Source: an uncultured Spirochaetia bacterium (GTDB lineage Bacteria; Spirochaetota; Spirochaetia; SZUA-6; Bin103). From it: a DNA stretch of 64,000 bases. This document shows positions 1 to 8,464 of the stretch, piece by piece. The notes under the pieces are model-generated. The model did not search any database. It had not been told where the DNA came from and was given only the letters and a program-made list of their open reading frames with translations. Numbering within the stretch: position 1 is the stretch's first letter; every line of letters starts with the position of its first letter. Location: NCBI GenBank assembly GCA_958296075.1, contig CATQHW010000001.1, forward strand, positions 248,001 through 312,000, written 5' to 3'. The position numbers and the translations under genes were made by a program.

Positions 1-629
1 TGCGGTCCGCCGTCGTGCTGGCGTCGACCGCCACGGTCACCGCGCAGGGCATCGCCTTCCACGCCGTCGGCCGTAACGCCATCATGTCCGATCCGGCTTG
101 GAACCGCGGCGACTATTACGGCGGCGGTCCGCCCGCTCACGGCCTTGCGATCGCGCGCATGATCGGCCACATCACCTACCTGTCGGAGATGTCGCTGGGC
201 CGGCGGTTCGGACGCACGCTGCAGGACCGCGCCGCGTTCACCTACGAGATGTCGGGCGAGTTCCAGGTCGAGTCGTATCTGCAGCACCTGGGCAGCCGCT
301 TCGTGGAGAGCTTCGATGCCAACTCATACCTGTACATCACCAAGGCGATGGATTACTACGACCTGTCGGAGTCGTACGGCTCGCTGCAGGACGCGCTGGC
401 CCGGACCCGCGCCAAGTACCTGATCGCCTCGTTCACGTCCGACTGGCTCTATCCGTCGAGCCAGTCCAAGGAGATCGTCAGCGCGCTGATGCAGGTGGGC
501 CGCGACGTCTCCTACGTGGAGTTGGAGAGCGTCTACGGCCACGACGCCTTCCTGCTGGAGAGCGATCGGTTGACCGGGATCGTCCGCTCGTTTCTGAACA
601 ACGTAGACTCCGGCCGGACCGGCCGCTGA
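1..629 (+). CDS. metX: Homoserine O-acetyltransferase MetX, 3' part (5' end outside window)
   Basis: Codons run from base 3 to the TGA at 627-629, giving about 208 C-terminal residues of the alpha/beta-hydrolase that acetylates (or succinylates) L-homoserine in methionine synthesis. The family block around GRNAIMSDPAW and ARMIGHITYLSE is present. Two members of the Ser-Asp-His triad are visible near the end: the Asp in FTSDWLYP and the His in YGHDAFLLE. The nucleophile elbow lies upstream of the window. The metW gene follows after 3 bp, the usual metX-metW arrangement, so the two are probably one operon. The first ATG in the window (15) is internal, not a start. Confidence 0.95.
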   Translation, partial: RSAVVLASTATVTAQGIAFHAVGRNAIMSDPAWNRGDYYGGGPPAHGLAIARMIGHITYLSEMSLGRRFGRTLQDRAAFTYEMSGEFQVESYLQHLGSRFVESFDANSYLYITKAMDYYDLSESYGSLQDALARTRAKYLIASFTSDWLYPSSQSKEIVSALMQVGRDVSYVELESVYGHDAFLLESDRLTGIVRSFLNNVDSGRTGR

Positions 630-632
630 CCG

Positions 633-1253
633 ATGTCGCCGAGCGAACGCCGGCAGCACCTGGACTACGACCTGATCGTCGACCTGGTCGAGTCCGGCAG
701 TTCCGTGCTCGACCTGGGCTGTGGCGACGGCGAGTTGCTGCACCGCCTGCGGGCCAAGGCCGTGCACGGCCTGGGGGTCGACATCGAGGAGGCGATGATC
801 GTCCGCTGCCTGGCGCGCGGCATCACCGTGTTCCAGGGCAACCTGAACGAGGGGCTGCGCGACCATGCCAGCGGCAGCTACGACTTCGTGGTGCTCAACC
901 AGACGCTGCAGGTGATCGAGCGCCCGGTCGACCTGCTGGCGGAGATGCTGCGGGTCGGCCGGCAGGTGATCGTCTCCTTCCCGAACTTCGGCTATCTGGG
1001 CATCCGACTGGCGCTGCTGCTGCGCGGCCGGATGCCGGTCAGCCGCGAGTTGCCGTTCCAATGGCACGACACCCCGAACATCCACATGTGCACCCGCCGC
1101 GACTTCCTGGACTACTGCCGCGCCAACCGCGTGCAGGTGACCTCGATCATCGACATCAAGAACGGACGCCGTATCCGCAGCACCGCCGCGAACCTGCGCA
1201 GCACGCAGGTCATCTTCATCCTGCGCGGCGACGCATCCACATCGCGCCGATAA
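633..1253 (+). CDS. metW: Methionine biosynthesis protein MetW (SAM-dependent methyltransferase fold)
   Basis: The protein has 206 residues, the normal MetW length, and an N-terminal Rossmann methyltransferase fold. Motif I is VLDLGCGDGELL near residue 30, and the acidic residue of motif II is in GVDIEE. MetW is known as a partner of MetX: it stimulates or is required for the acyltransferase in several proteobacteria, and its own methyl acceptor is not established. The ATG lies 3 bp after the metX stop, so the two are translationally close. The family is confident, and the biochemical role is inferred from the pairing. Confidence 0.93.
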   Translation: MSPSERRQHLDYDLIVDLVESGSSVLDLGCGDGELLHRLRAKAVHGLGVDIEEAMIVRCLARGITVFQGNLNEGLRDHASGSYDFVVLNQTLQVIERPVDLLAEMLRVGRQVIVSFPNFGYLGIRLALLLRGRMPVSRELPFQWHDTPNIHMCTRRDFLDYCRANRVQVTSIIDIKNGRRIRSTAANLRSTQVIFILRGDASTSRR

Positions 1254-1258
1254 ACGGT

Positions 1259-1277
1259 GCGCCGGCCGCCCCGGCGC
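1259..1277. terminator. GC hairpin between convergent metW and methylase genes
   Basis: A 7-bp perfect stem (GCGCCGG/CCGGCGC) with a 5-nt loop lies between the two converging stop codons. There is no T-run, so intrinsic termination is not assured. It may only reduce read-through from both sides. Confidence 0.3.
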
Positions 1278-1323
1278 GTCGATCGGAGCATCCGGCAGCG
1301 ACTCCGCGCCGTACGGTGCGCGC

Positions 1324-2841
1324 TCACGTGAGCAGCAGTTGCTGGCGTGCTCCTTCGGTGTACCGCGCCGACTGCCGCTCGGCAAGTGCACGGGTGAGAT
1401 CGGATTCCCTTCCCAGCGTACGGGCAAGAGCCGCTAGGTCGAGCAGATTGAGAATCTGCGCGGTGATCGGACGCTTCGCGTCCCAGAAGACCAACGCCGA
1501 CCAGAACTCCCGGGCCGCATCCGACGTTACGAGCTCGTGCAACGCATGGCATTCCGCCTCCGAGCCGCACGAGAAGAAGTAGCAGGTATCGTCCAGCACG
1601 ACCGGCCGGCCCTCGAACGGCGAGACGGTGACGAACTCCAGTTTCTTGTACAAGCCCGAGATGGCAACTTTCCACGGCGCGAAGGAGTATTCGCCTACTC
1701 CAAAGATCGAAAAGCGAGGACGACCGCGATAGATGGAACTGCCGCGCTGGTCCAGCAGATCGGCGTTTGCAAGCAGATAGCTCCATGCCTTGGGAGCATA
1801 CCGCTGCAGGTCACCCGGCGATGTGGTAAGCGTCCGGTGCGGCACGATCAGCCACTTCCGCGGGCTCCGATTGTGAGCGAGGTCGGAGCTCTTCAGCAGC
1901 GGGAATACCGCCTCGGACTCTACCTCAACTTTCCCTCCGAGTCCGTTCTCGTACCCGGCGTCGCATCGGACGAGTTCCAGGACGCTGCTGCAATCATGCT
2001 TGATACCCGAGCGCCAGCCGGAAAGGCCTCCGGCCAAGCCGCGCCATCGATCATAATGCCGGACATCGGCGACCATTCTGCCGTCTCGTATTCCAAAGAC
2101 CGCGCTCGGCACCGTAGCTTCGAGAGACCGATAATCGTTGCAATCTTCAGGGGTGGCGCCAGGACGGCACTGCACGACCAGCAGGCAGGCGTCGACCGAT
2201 GCGTCGAAGTGCAGCTTCGCGTCTAGGCGGCGAATCGCCGCATGCTCGATCGGCAGTCCGTGCCGCCACGCATGACGAAGGACCTTCCGGGCGACGGCCG
2301 TCTTGCAGAGTACGGCCAACATCCCCGTCCGGTCCGTGATCCACCCAAGATTGGCCCGGAGCATGCACTCCGAAATGTCGAAGTTTGCTTTCCCGGTCAG
2401 GGCGTCGATCCCTGACAGACCGTCATGGTTCACCTTTTGCGGAAGATTCGAGCTGCCCATCGCGCCCAGTGTCGAATTCGTTACCCACGGAGGGTTTCCC
2501 AGTATCAGAAGCGGCCCAGGCAGGTGGTTGACGAGCGCTTGCCAGTCCGTGTCGAAGAAGTCGCTTTGGAGGACCTGAACAAGCCGGTCACCGCCGATAC
2601 CTTTCACGTTAGCCCTGGCATCTCCGACGTAATCGGGATTCCGTTCTACGCCAAGAACGCAGCCCGCTCCGGGAAACGCTGCAAGGGCGGCCCGAAGGAA
2701 CGTCCCGCGTCCACACGTTGGCTCGACGATTGACGCCGGTGAAAACCCCGTGCGCTGGATGACGCGGCAGACAACGCCAGCGAGGTCTGGCGGCGTCTGA
2801 TAGTCGCCGAACTCTGCCTTGGTGCGTTCCGCCGATGCCAT
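1324..2841 (-). CDS. N6-adenine DNA methyltransferase of the McrBC-linked cassette
   Basis: This is a 505-residue class I SAM-dependent DNA methylase. SAM motif I is VEPTCGRGTFL (about residues 39-49), and the catalytic motif IV is GNPPW (about 115-119), the N6-adenine/N4-cytosine type. The rest resembles single-chain Eco57I/TaqI-like methylases with a C-terminal recognition region. It is the last gene of a leftward series mcrB-mcrC-small ORF-methylase and starts 4 bp after the small ORF's stop. The likely role is to mark self DNA, or to produce or block the modification read by the neighbouring McrBC. This pairing is inferred from position. A 67-bp exact copy of its internal segment (1549-1615) also sits at 7102-7168. 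Confidence 0.85.
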   Translation of the reverse strand: MASAERTKAEFGDYQTPPDLAGVVCRVIQRTGFSPASIVEPTCGRGTFLRAALAAFPGAGCVLGVERNPDYVGDARANVKGIGGDRLVQVLQSDFFDTDWQALVNHLPGPLLILGNPPWVTNSTLGAMGSSNLPQKVNHDGLSGIDALTGKANFDISECMLRANLGWITDRTGMLAVLCKTAVARKVLRHAWRHGLPIEHAAIRRLDAKLHFDASVDACLLVVQCRPGATPEDCNDYRSLEATVPSAVFGIRDGRMVADVRHYDRWRGLAGGLSGWRSGIKHDCSSVLELVRCDAGYENGLGGKVEVESEAVFPLLKSSDLAHNRSPRKWLIVPHRTLTTSPGDLQRYAPKAWSYLLANADLLDQRGSSIYRGRPRFSIFGVGEYSFAPWKVAISGLYKKLEFVTVSPFEGRPVVLDDTCYFFSCGSEAECHALHELVTSDAAREFWSALVFWDAKRPITAQILNLLDLAALARTLGRESDLTRALAERQSARYTEGARQQLLLT

Positions 2842-2845
2842 TGAC

Positions 2846-3025
2846 CTATCTCAGCCTGATCACGCCGGATACCGTGCCCGCGGTATCGATAATCCGCCGG
2901 CACTGGAGTCGCCATTGAAGCGCATTGGAGATGGTCAAGTAACCGATCCGCGGCGGCGTCCGCAGAACATCATCCGCGATCCGCTCCGCCTCGATCTCCT
3001 CGACCGGCAGCATGCGCTCCTGCAT
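2846..3025 (-). CDS. Small ORF (59 aa) between mcrC and the methylase, unrecognised
   Basis: An ATG at 3025 opens 59 codons ending in TAG at 2846-2848, 4 bp before the methylase start. Residues 1-20 are acidic and helical (MLPVEEIEAERIADDV), and a mixed hydrophobic/basic half follows. The same frame stays open upstream to the mcrC stop, so this could also be the surviving C-terminal part of a longer gene. It was too short for ordinary ORF calling. No family is recognised. Placement and spacing favour a real cassette member, but this is not proven. Confidence 0.4.
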   Translation of the reverse strand: MQERMLPVEEIEAERIADDVLRTPPRIGYLTISNALQWRLQCRRIIDTAGTVSGVIRLR

Positions 3026-3130
3026 GAACGCGATGATGTCGTCCTTATTGCCTTCGTTGTCGAGGATTCTTCGGATACCTGTCGTGGTCTGAAGTCGGCC
3101 GTACGCTCTTTCTCCTCCCGGTCCCGTATC

Positions 3131-4357
3131 TCACGCCGACAGTCGTGTCGGCACGGTGGCTTGGGCACGCATGGCGCGGACCCGTTTCGCCAAGTCCGCG
3201 ATCCGGGCCAGCAGCGCCGCCGGCGTCCCGGACAGGTCGAGCGCCGCGACCTCCAGCAGCTTGTCCGCGTGGCGCACGCGGTGCGCGGCCGGTTCCTCCT
3301 CGCCCTGCGCGTAGATCAACAGCCCGCCCGGCAGGTCGAGCGCCGTGGCGTAGGCCAGCAGTTGATACAGATCGGCGTTGGGGACGTGCGCGTCCTCGAT
3401 GCGCTTGTACTTCACGTCGCCCGCGAACGTGCAGTCCCCGCCGTCCCACCACGTCAGGTCGGGCTTGAGCCGAACCCGTCCAGCTTCGTCCAGCGTGACC
3501 CGCTCGATCCGGTCGTCGGCGTGAAACACACGGTCCGACACCCGCAGCTCGTCACGCAGCGCCCGGGTAACGAACTCCTGGAAGATCACGTTCATGTCGA
3601 TCAGGAAGCCCGACGCGCGGAGGCCGCCACGTTCGGTCTCGAACGACCGCTGCCGCAAGATGAGGCGAGACAGCGCCACCACGTGCCGGTAGTGCTGGTT
3701 CAGCCGGTCGAACGCGATCTCCGGCACGGCGTTGGCGGGGTACTCGACCGGCGATACGGTATCGAGCCGCGCGCCGATCCACGCCAGACCGGCGCGCGAA
3801 CGGGACGCGCGGATGCGCCTCCGCGCCAGCCGCGCGCCGGCCGTCTTCACCAGCCGGTTCGCCGTGATGTCGTCCGTGAACTCGTCGTACTGGACTTCCA
3901 GCGGCAAGGGGATGCCGAACCGGCGCCGGAGCTGCTCGTCGACGCGGATGCGACCGCGAACGGTAGGCAGCGCCTCCTGCTCGGTCCGATACCCGTGCAG
4001 CAGTCCGGCGGCGAACGCCCGGCGTGCGGCGGCTGCGAGCTGCAGCGCCAATACCTCCACGATGTCCTGCTCGTCCCGGTAGTCGAAGCGGTCGTGCAGG
4101 GCAATCCTGCCCGCGGCGTAGGACGCCAGAAAGAGCACGCGGGAGATCGACAGCTTGGGCCGGATCGACACCGACAGGTCGCCGATTTCGAGCGCGCCGA
4201 TGGTCGAGCCCGGCGTCAGGCGGTAGACGCCTTCCGCGCCGGCCGCCGGCTCGATGGTGATCGATCCACGCAGGATGTCGGCCAACGCATCGCGCTCATC
4301 GACGGCGAGCGCAACCGGTTCGCTCCGCTCGTATTCCCGCAGATCGAGACGTCTCAT
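3131..4357 (-). CDS. mcrC: McrC-like nuclease subunit, first McrBC pair
   Basis: This 408-residue protein belongs to the McrC/LlaJI family, the endonuclease partner of the McrB GTPase. The N-terminal beta-rich part contains the family block on IGDLSVSIRPKL near residue 60. The C-terminal PD-(D/E)XK site is visible as KPDLTWW (Asp about residue 300) followed by GDVKYKR (Asp-x-Lys about 313-315). Its ATG overlaps the mcrB stop as ATGA, so the two subunits are translationally coupled. McrBC enzymes translocate on and cut modified DNA. The modification recognised here cannot be read from the sequence. Confidence 0.88.
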   Translation of the reverse strand: MRRLDLREYERSEPVALAVDERDALADILRGSITIEPAAGAEGVYRLTPGSTIGALEIGDLSVSIRPKLSISRVLFLASYAAGRIALHDRFDYRDEQDIVEVLALQLAAAARRAFAAGLLHGYRTEQEALPTVRGRIRVDEQLRRRFGIPLPLEVQYDEFTDDITANRLVKTAGARLARRRIRASRSRAGLAWIGARLDTVSPVEYPANAVPEIAFDRLNQHYRHVVALSRLILRQRSFETERGGLRASGFLIDMNVIFQEFVTRALRDELRVSDRVFHADDRIERVTLDEAGRVRLKPDLTWWDGGDCTFAGDVKYKRIEDAHVPNADLYQLLAYATALDLPGGLLIYAQGEEEPAAHRVRHADKLLEVAALDLSGTPAALLARIADLAKRVRAMRAQATVPTRLSA

Positions 4358-5934
4358 TCGCCGGCGCCTTCATCCTCTCCCGTGGAGTCGCCGTCCGCGT
4401 CCGCCTCCTTCCGCAGTGCGTCAAGGTTGAACTCGGCCAGACGGTCCTGTTCCCCGTACAGGTGCTCCTCGACGTACGGCAGCACGTTGTGCTCCCAGAT
4501 CAGACGGACCAGTTCGTCGTCGAGATGCTGCTTCATGAAGTAGCTCGGCCCGATGGCGGCCTGCCGGTCGTCCAGCAGCTCATTCGCACGGTCGACGACC
4601 CCGGCTATCCAGCCGTATTCGGGCGCGTTCTTCTTCAGCCAGCGCGCGAGCAGTCCTGCGACCGGCGGCTTGTCGGGGTGGAACTCCACGAAGTGGAATC
4701 GCCGGCGCAGCGCCAGGTCGACCAGCGCGATCGAGCGGTCGGCCGTGTTCATCGTGCCGATGATGAGCAGATTCTTCGGCAGAGCGAACGGCGCGGACGA
4801 ATACTGCAGACGCATCTCCGCTTCGCGGTATTCGAGCAGGTAGTAGAGCTCGCCGAACACCTTGGAGAGGTTGCCCCGGTTGATCTCATCGATGACCAGG
4901 AAGTGATTCTCGTCCGGCGCGGCGCGCGCAGCCTCCGCCGCGTCGAGCAACGGTCCGTTCGTGAGCTCGAAGCCGGGCTGCCCGTCCTTCAACGTCGGCC
5001 GGAAGCCCTGGACGAAGTCCTCGTAGGCATAGGACGGATGGAACTGCACCAGCCGGACGCGCTCCACCGAGCCTGCCAGGCACGCCGCCAGCTTCCGCGC
5101 GACATAGGTCTTCCCGGTTCCCGGCGGCCCCTGGAAGATGACCTGTAGCTTGTCGTCGAGCAACTTCCCGATGCGACGCAACCAGGACACGTCGAACAGC
5201 AATTCGTCAGCGAATGCCTGCAGCAAATCAGGCGGCGGGGGCGGATCACGATCAAGGACCCACTCGAGCTTGAATACGACCGACTGTGCTTCCAGGCGAT
5301 TTTGCGGCAAGTCGAGCTTTCGCGCTTCAGCTTTGGCGACGAACTCATCGAGAAACTTCAACGCGTGCTCATACAGGGTCGCTTCGTCCGCATTGCTCGG
5401 AGCGTTAGGATACCCGGTCCGCTCGTACGCCTTTTTGAATTCCCGCACCTTGAACGGGGGGTAATGCGCGGCAGAAAGCCTCATCAGCAACGCGGCGATC
5501 AACCGCAAGCGTACTCCTGCGCCACTGAACGGCTGACCGTCGTCGCTGATGGCGACATGGGGAAATCGTTCAGCGAAGGTACGAACACGTGCGATTACGC
5601 GATCTGTCGCCGGTATTTTCCCAGGTGATAGATCGTCTGGAGACCAAAGGTCTCGCAGCGCCTCCGACGCTCCTTTCGGATCGTTCTCAAACCATTTGGA
5701 CAGGGCACTGACGCCTCTCCAGTCGCAGAGGTTATTCAAATTACCAAGGAAGGGACCTTTGGTGGCCTTGATCCAGTTTTCGTTTCCAGACAGCACGTCG
5801 TCGGAGACGGCCCGCAAATCACGTGCCGTCTCCCTCTTGTAGTTCAGTTCGTCCTTTTCGATCGTGTTCCGGTCGAGGTGCTGCCGTACGAGTGCGAAGT
5901 ATCCGTCCCATCCACGAGCGTGGTCACCGTCCAT
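4354..5934 (-). CDS. mcrB: McrB-like AAA+ GTPase, first McrBC pair
   Basis: The protein has 526 residues. An N-terminal region of about 230 residues, presumably for target DNA recognition, precedes an AAA+ motor. Walker A is GPPGTGKT with Lys275, Walker B is LVIDEINRG near residue 350, and the McrB signature GTMNTADRSIAL is near 395. The open frame extends upstream to 6126, but I chose the ATG at 5934 because GGGAGGAG lies 9 nt before it and the upstream part is antisense to the regulator gene. It is transcribed divergently from the XRE/ImmA gene across a short region holding an inverted repeat, so control by that regulator is likely. Confidence 0.9.
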   Translation of the reverse strand: MDGDHARGWDGYFALVRQHLDRNTIEKDELNYKRETARDLRAVSDDVLSGNENWIKATKGPFLGNLNNLCDWRGVSALSKWFENDPKGASEALRDLWSPDDLSPGKIPATDRVIARVRTFAERFPHVAISDDGQPFSGAGVRLRLIAALLMRLSAAHYPPFKVREFKKAYERTGYPNAPSNADEATLYEHALKFLDEFVAKAEARKLDLPQNRLEAQSVVFKLEWVLDRDPPPPPDLLQAFADELLFDVSWLRRIGKLLDDKLQVIFQGPPGTGKTYVARKLAACLAGSVERVRLVQFHPSYAYEDFVQGFRPTLKDGQPGFELTNGPLLDAAEAARAAPDENHFLVIDEINRGNLSKVFGELYYLLEYREAEMRLQYSSAPFALPKNLLIIGTMNTADRSIALVDLALRRRFHFVEFHPDKPPVAGLLARWLKKNAPEYGWIAGVVDRANELLDDRQAAIGPSYFMKQHLDDELVRLIWEHNVLPYVEEHLYGEQDRLAEFNLDALRKEADADGDSTGEDEGAGE

Positions 5935-5943
5935 TGCGCTATA

Positions 5944-5951
5944 CTCCTCCC
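5944..5951 (-). promoter_or_regulatory. Strong ribosome binding site fixing the mcrB start
   Basis: GGGAGGAG on the minus strand, 9 nt before ATG 5934. It decides against the longer open frame that starts at 6126. Confidence 0.7.
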
Positions 5952-5970
5952 TTGCAGGATCGCCGTGCCA

Positions 5971-6004
5971 TTTACGAACGATGGGCAATGTAGACGGTCG
6001 TAAA
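5971..6004. promoter_or_regulatory. Candidate operator: inverted repeat TTTACGA...TCGTAAA
   Basis: Two perfect 7-bp inverted half-sites (5971-5977 and 5998-6004) are 27 bp apart centre to centre, between divergent mcrB and the XRE/ImmA gene. They overlap the regulator's ATG at 5981. The same element recurs at 10323-10358 before the second mcrB, with one changed base in the distal half-site. Both its position and its conservation next to regulator DNA suggest autoregulation plus control of McrBC. That is an inference. Confidence 0.55.
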
Positions 6005-7135
6005 CCACTTGTCAAGAGGCAGGAGACCGGCCGGCGGCTGAAGCTCGCGCGGACCGCGGCGGGCCTGTCGCTCAGGGGACTGGCCGGCGCCATCGGCGGC
6101 CTCGTCACGGCGCAGGCGATAGGCAAGTACGAACGCGGCGAGTCGCTGCCGCGCTCCGAGGTCCTGCTGGCGGTCGCCGGCGCCCTCCACGTGCCGGTGA
6201 GCTACCTGCTCGGCGAACCCGAGCAGACGCTGGCGCTGAACGCCGTCGCCTTCCGGAGCAAGGCGATCGCCGGCCGGCGCGAGCAGACGCGGGTCGAGGC
6301 GCAGGTGCTCCGCCTGCTGGAACGGTACGCCGCCGTCGAGGACCTCCTCCGACTGCCGGTCGCAGCATGGAAGGAGTGGGACAAACCGGACGGCGCGCCC
6401 TACCCCGTATCCGACATCGCCGACGCGGAGCGGGGCGCCAGGGCATTGCGCGTTCACTGGGGACTGGGGAGCGAGCCGATCCCCGACGCGGGCGAGCTTC
6501 TCGAAGGGCACGGCGTGAAGGTGGTGGCGACCGCCCTCAGCGACGACGTGGATGGCCTGCTGGCCCACGTCGAGCGCGCGGACGGACAGACGACGCCGGC
6601 GATCGTGGTACACGACGACGCCTGGGGCGAGCGGCAGCGCTTCACCATGGCTCACGAGCTCGGCCACCTGGCTCTGCTTCTCGACGGCGTGGACGCCGAG
6701 GCGGCGGCGCACCGCTTCGCCGGCGCGTTCCTGATGCCGGCGAAGGCGCTGCGCGCCGAGGTCGGCACGCGACGCACCGCGATCGGCTGGAGCGAGCTGT
6801 TCCACCTCAAGCGGCTGTTCGGCGTGAGCGTGCAGGCCCTCACCTACCGGTGCAGGGTCCTCGACATCTTCGGTCAGCCGCTCTATCGCCGGCTGTACAA
6901 CGAGTACCAGAAGCGCGGCTGGCTCGACCCTCCCTTCGAAGAACCCTTTGCCCTGCCGAAGGGGACCAAACCCCGGCGTTTCGAGCGGCTGTGCCTGCGC
7001 GCCCTGGCCGAAGGCGCGGTCTCCGACGCCAAGGCCGCCGAGCTGCTGGGCGTCGCGCCTGACGAGCTGCGCCGTCTCATGGCCGAGCCGCCGGACGCAT
7101 CGCATTCCGCCTCCGAGCCGCACGAGAAGAAGTAG
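5981..7135 (+). CDS. XRE-family repressor with ImmA/IrrE zinc peptidase domain
   Basis: The protein has 384 residues from ATG 5981. An N-terminal Cro/C1 helix-turn-helix (about 15-75) includes GLSLRGLA and KYERGESLP. The C-terminal half is an ImmA/IrrE (COG2856) metallopeptidase with HELGH (His225-Glu226, His229). Such proteins repress phage-like or mobile-element operons and are relieved by peptidase-dependent cleavage. The gene is divergent from mcrB with a shared operator. The last residues are odd: after PPDAS the frame runs into a copied fragment of methylase DNA read antisense, adding a foreign tail HSASEPHEKK. The native C-terminus has therefore been replaced. Start is not certain, because the ATG lies inside the inverted repeat. 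Confidence 0.85.
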   Translation: MGNVDGRKPLVKRQETGRRLKLARTAAGLSLRGLAGAIGGLVTAQAIGKYERGESLPRSEVLLAVAGALHVPVSYLLGEPEQTLALNAVAFRSKAIAGRREQTRVEAQVLRLLERYAAVEDLLRLPVAAWKEWDKPDGAPYPVSDIADAERGARALRVHWGLGSEPIPDAGELLEGHGVKVVATALSDDVDGLLAHVERADGQTTPAIVVHDDAWGERQRFTMAHELGHLALLLDGVDAEAAAHRFAGAFLMPAKALRAEVGTRRTAIGWSELFHLKRLFGVSVQALTYRCRVLDIFGQPLYRRLYNEYQKRGWLDPPFEEPFALPKGTKPRRFERLCLRALAEGAVSDAKAAELLGVAPDELRRLMAEPPDASHSASEPHEKK

Positions 7136-7168
7136 CAGGTATCGTCCAGCACGACCGGCCGGCCCTCG
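7095..7168 (-). pseudogene. Remnant of a second methylase gene (67-bp exact copy of 1549-1615)
   Basis: Bases 7102-7168 are identical to 1549-1615, and the match extends to 7095 with one mismatch. It is a direct repeat. On the minus strand it encodes the methylase C-terminal segment with RPVVLDDTCYFFSCGSEAEC, about residues 409-431 of the intact enzyme. It lies just downstream of the second mcrC, where the intact cassette keeps its methylase. This suggests the second cassette once had the same methylase and lost nearly all of it. Confidence 0.75.
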
Positions 7169-7213
7169 GGGTCGGCCGCGTGTTCGCCGGCGGCGGTCGC
7201 GACGCCACGACCG

Positions 7214-8464
7214 TCAGGTCGTTTCCATGCCGGCAACGATCCGGCGCAACGATTCGACGACTTCATCGGGACGGCCGACGTCGACGGCCGCCACGTCGAG
7301 CGGGCGGCCGGCGCCGCGTATGGTCCAGTTGCGCACGATACCGGACCGACAATCCATGCCCTCATGCCACGGGTAGATCAGTACCACGCGCTTGGCGCGA
7401 TAGGCGTCGCCGTAGACCGCCATCTGGTAGATGTCGGACGGCGAGATGCCCAGATCGTCGTCGTCGAACGTGAGCCGTTTCCATTTCGTATCGAGGATGA
7501 TCGCGCCGGCCGGCGTCTCCACCACGATGTCGGGCCGCAGGGCGAACAACCGGCGGTCGGCGGCAGTATCGATCGCGTGATGCCCTCGGTGTTGGAGGTA
7601 GACGCGCCGGGCCGGCACGGCGCGGATCACGCAGCGGCCCACGAACTCCTCGAACAGCTCGTTCATGGGAAACAGCAGCGCGAAGCCCGGCTTGGCCCCG
7701 GTTGCCGTGTCCTGCCACTCCCGGGCGAGGAACCGGCACGCCAGTCGATACAGTTCGTGAAACGTCACGTTGGTGCGGTCCAGGCGAACCAGCTCGCGCA
7801 ACGGATCCGCGGTATCGCCCGCGAACTGCAGGCGAGCGGCAAGCTCCGCCAGCCGGCGGCGGGTGTCGGCCGAGCGGGTCAGATCGGCGAGCTTCGCCAC
7901 CGCCGCCTTCAGTACACGGTTCAACGGCGTGTCCTCGGTCCGTTCATCGAAGCGGCAGGCGTACCGATCGGGACGGCCCACGAAACGGGTCACCTGCCGC
8001 GTGACGTGGAGCCGGCCGCGCAGCAGGTTCAGGTCCTCCTGGTGTTCGAGATAGCGGCGCGGCAACCCGCGCCGGACGACGGTGAGCAGGCGGCCGGTGA
8101 ACAGCCGGATGAGGATTTCGAGGAGCTCGCGCCGTTGCGTGCGCATCGCCGCGAGCTCGCCGCCGGCCACGCGCAGTCGCCAGGCGACGGTAAGCATGCG
8201 GACCAGCGCCGCCCGCACGGCGCCGTCGTCGTGATCGATCTTGGGCAGGATTTCGAGCGTAGGCCCACCGGGCGCAGCCAGCACGCCGACGACCTGGCAC
8301 GCCTGGAGGCCGGACGCGGTACGGGTCAGAACCTTCTGCGGCGCGAACCGCCGGCCGGCGCGCTCGGCAAGTGCGTGCAGCCGCCCGACCTCCCGCTCGG
8401 CAAGGCCGACCGGCAGAGGCTGCCATTCCCGGCAGACGAGAGGCTCGGCAGCCGCGTCAGGCAT
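7214..8464 (-). CDS. mcrC: McrC-like nuclease subunit, second McrBC pair
   Basis: This 416-residue McrC/LlaJI-family protein is clearly different in sequence from the one at 3131-4357. The N-terminal domain contains the family block LEILPKID. The PD-(D/E)XK site is LRPDIVVE (Asp about 311) followed by IILDTKWKR (Asp-x-Lys about 324-326). The start overlaps the second mcrB stop by 8 nt, so the pair is coupled. Only a methylase remnant remains downstream, and this pair appears to act without a cassette methylase, as McrBC type IV enzymes can. Confidence 0.88.
   Translation of the reverse strand: MPDAAAEPLVCREWQPLPVGLAEREVGRLHALAERAGRRFAPQKVLTRTASGLQACQVVGVLAAPGGPTLEILPKIDHDDGAVRAALVRMLTVAWRLRVAGGELAAMRTQRRELLEILIRLFTGRLLTVVRRGLPRRYLEHQEDLNLLRGRLHVTRQVTRFVGRPDRYACRFDERTEDTPLNRVLKAAVAKLADLTRSADTRRRLAELAARLQFAGDTADPLRELVRLDRTNVTFHELYRLACRFLAREWQDTATGAKPGFALLFPMNELFEEFVGRCVIRAVPARRVYLQHRGHHAIDTAADRRLFALRPDIVVETPAGAIILDTKWKRLTFDDDDLGISPSDIYQMAVYGDAYRAKRVVLIYPWHEGMDCRSGIVRNWTIRGAGRPLDVAAVDVGRPDEVVESLRRIVAGMETT

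Noticed and set aside
2819..4543. 574-codon open frame on the plus strand
   Set aside because: It lies antisense to mcrC and mcrB, has basic/low-complexity composition and no family motif. It is a high-GC shadow.
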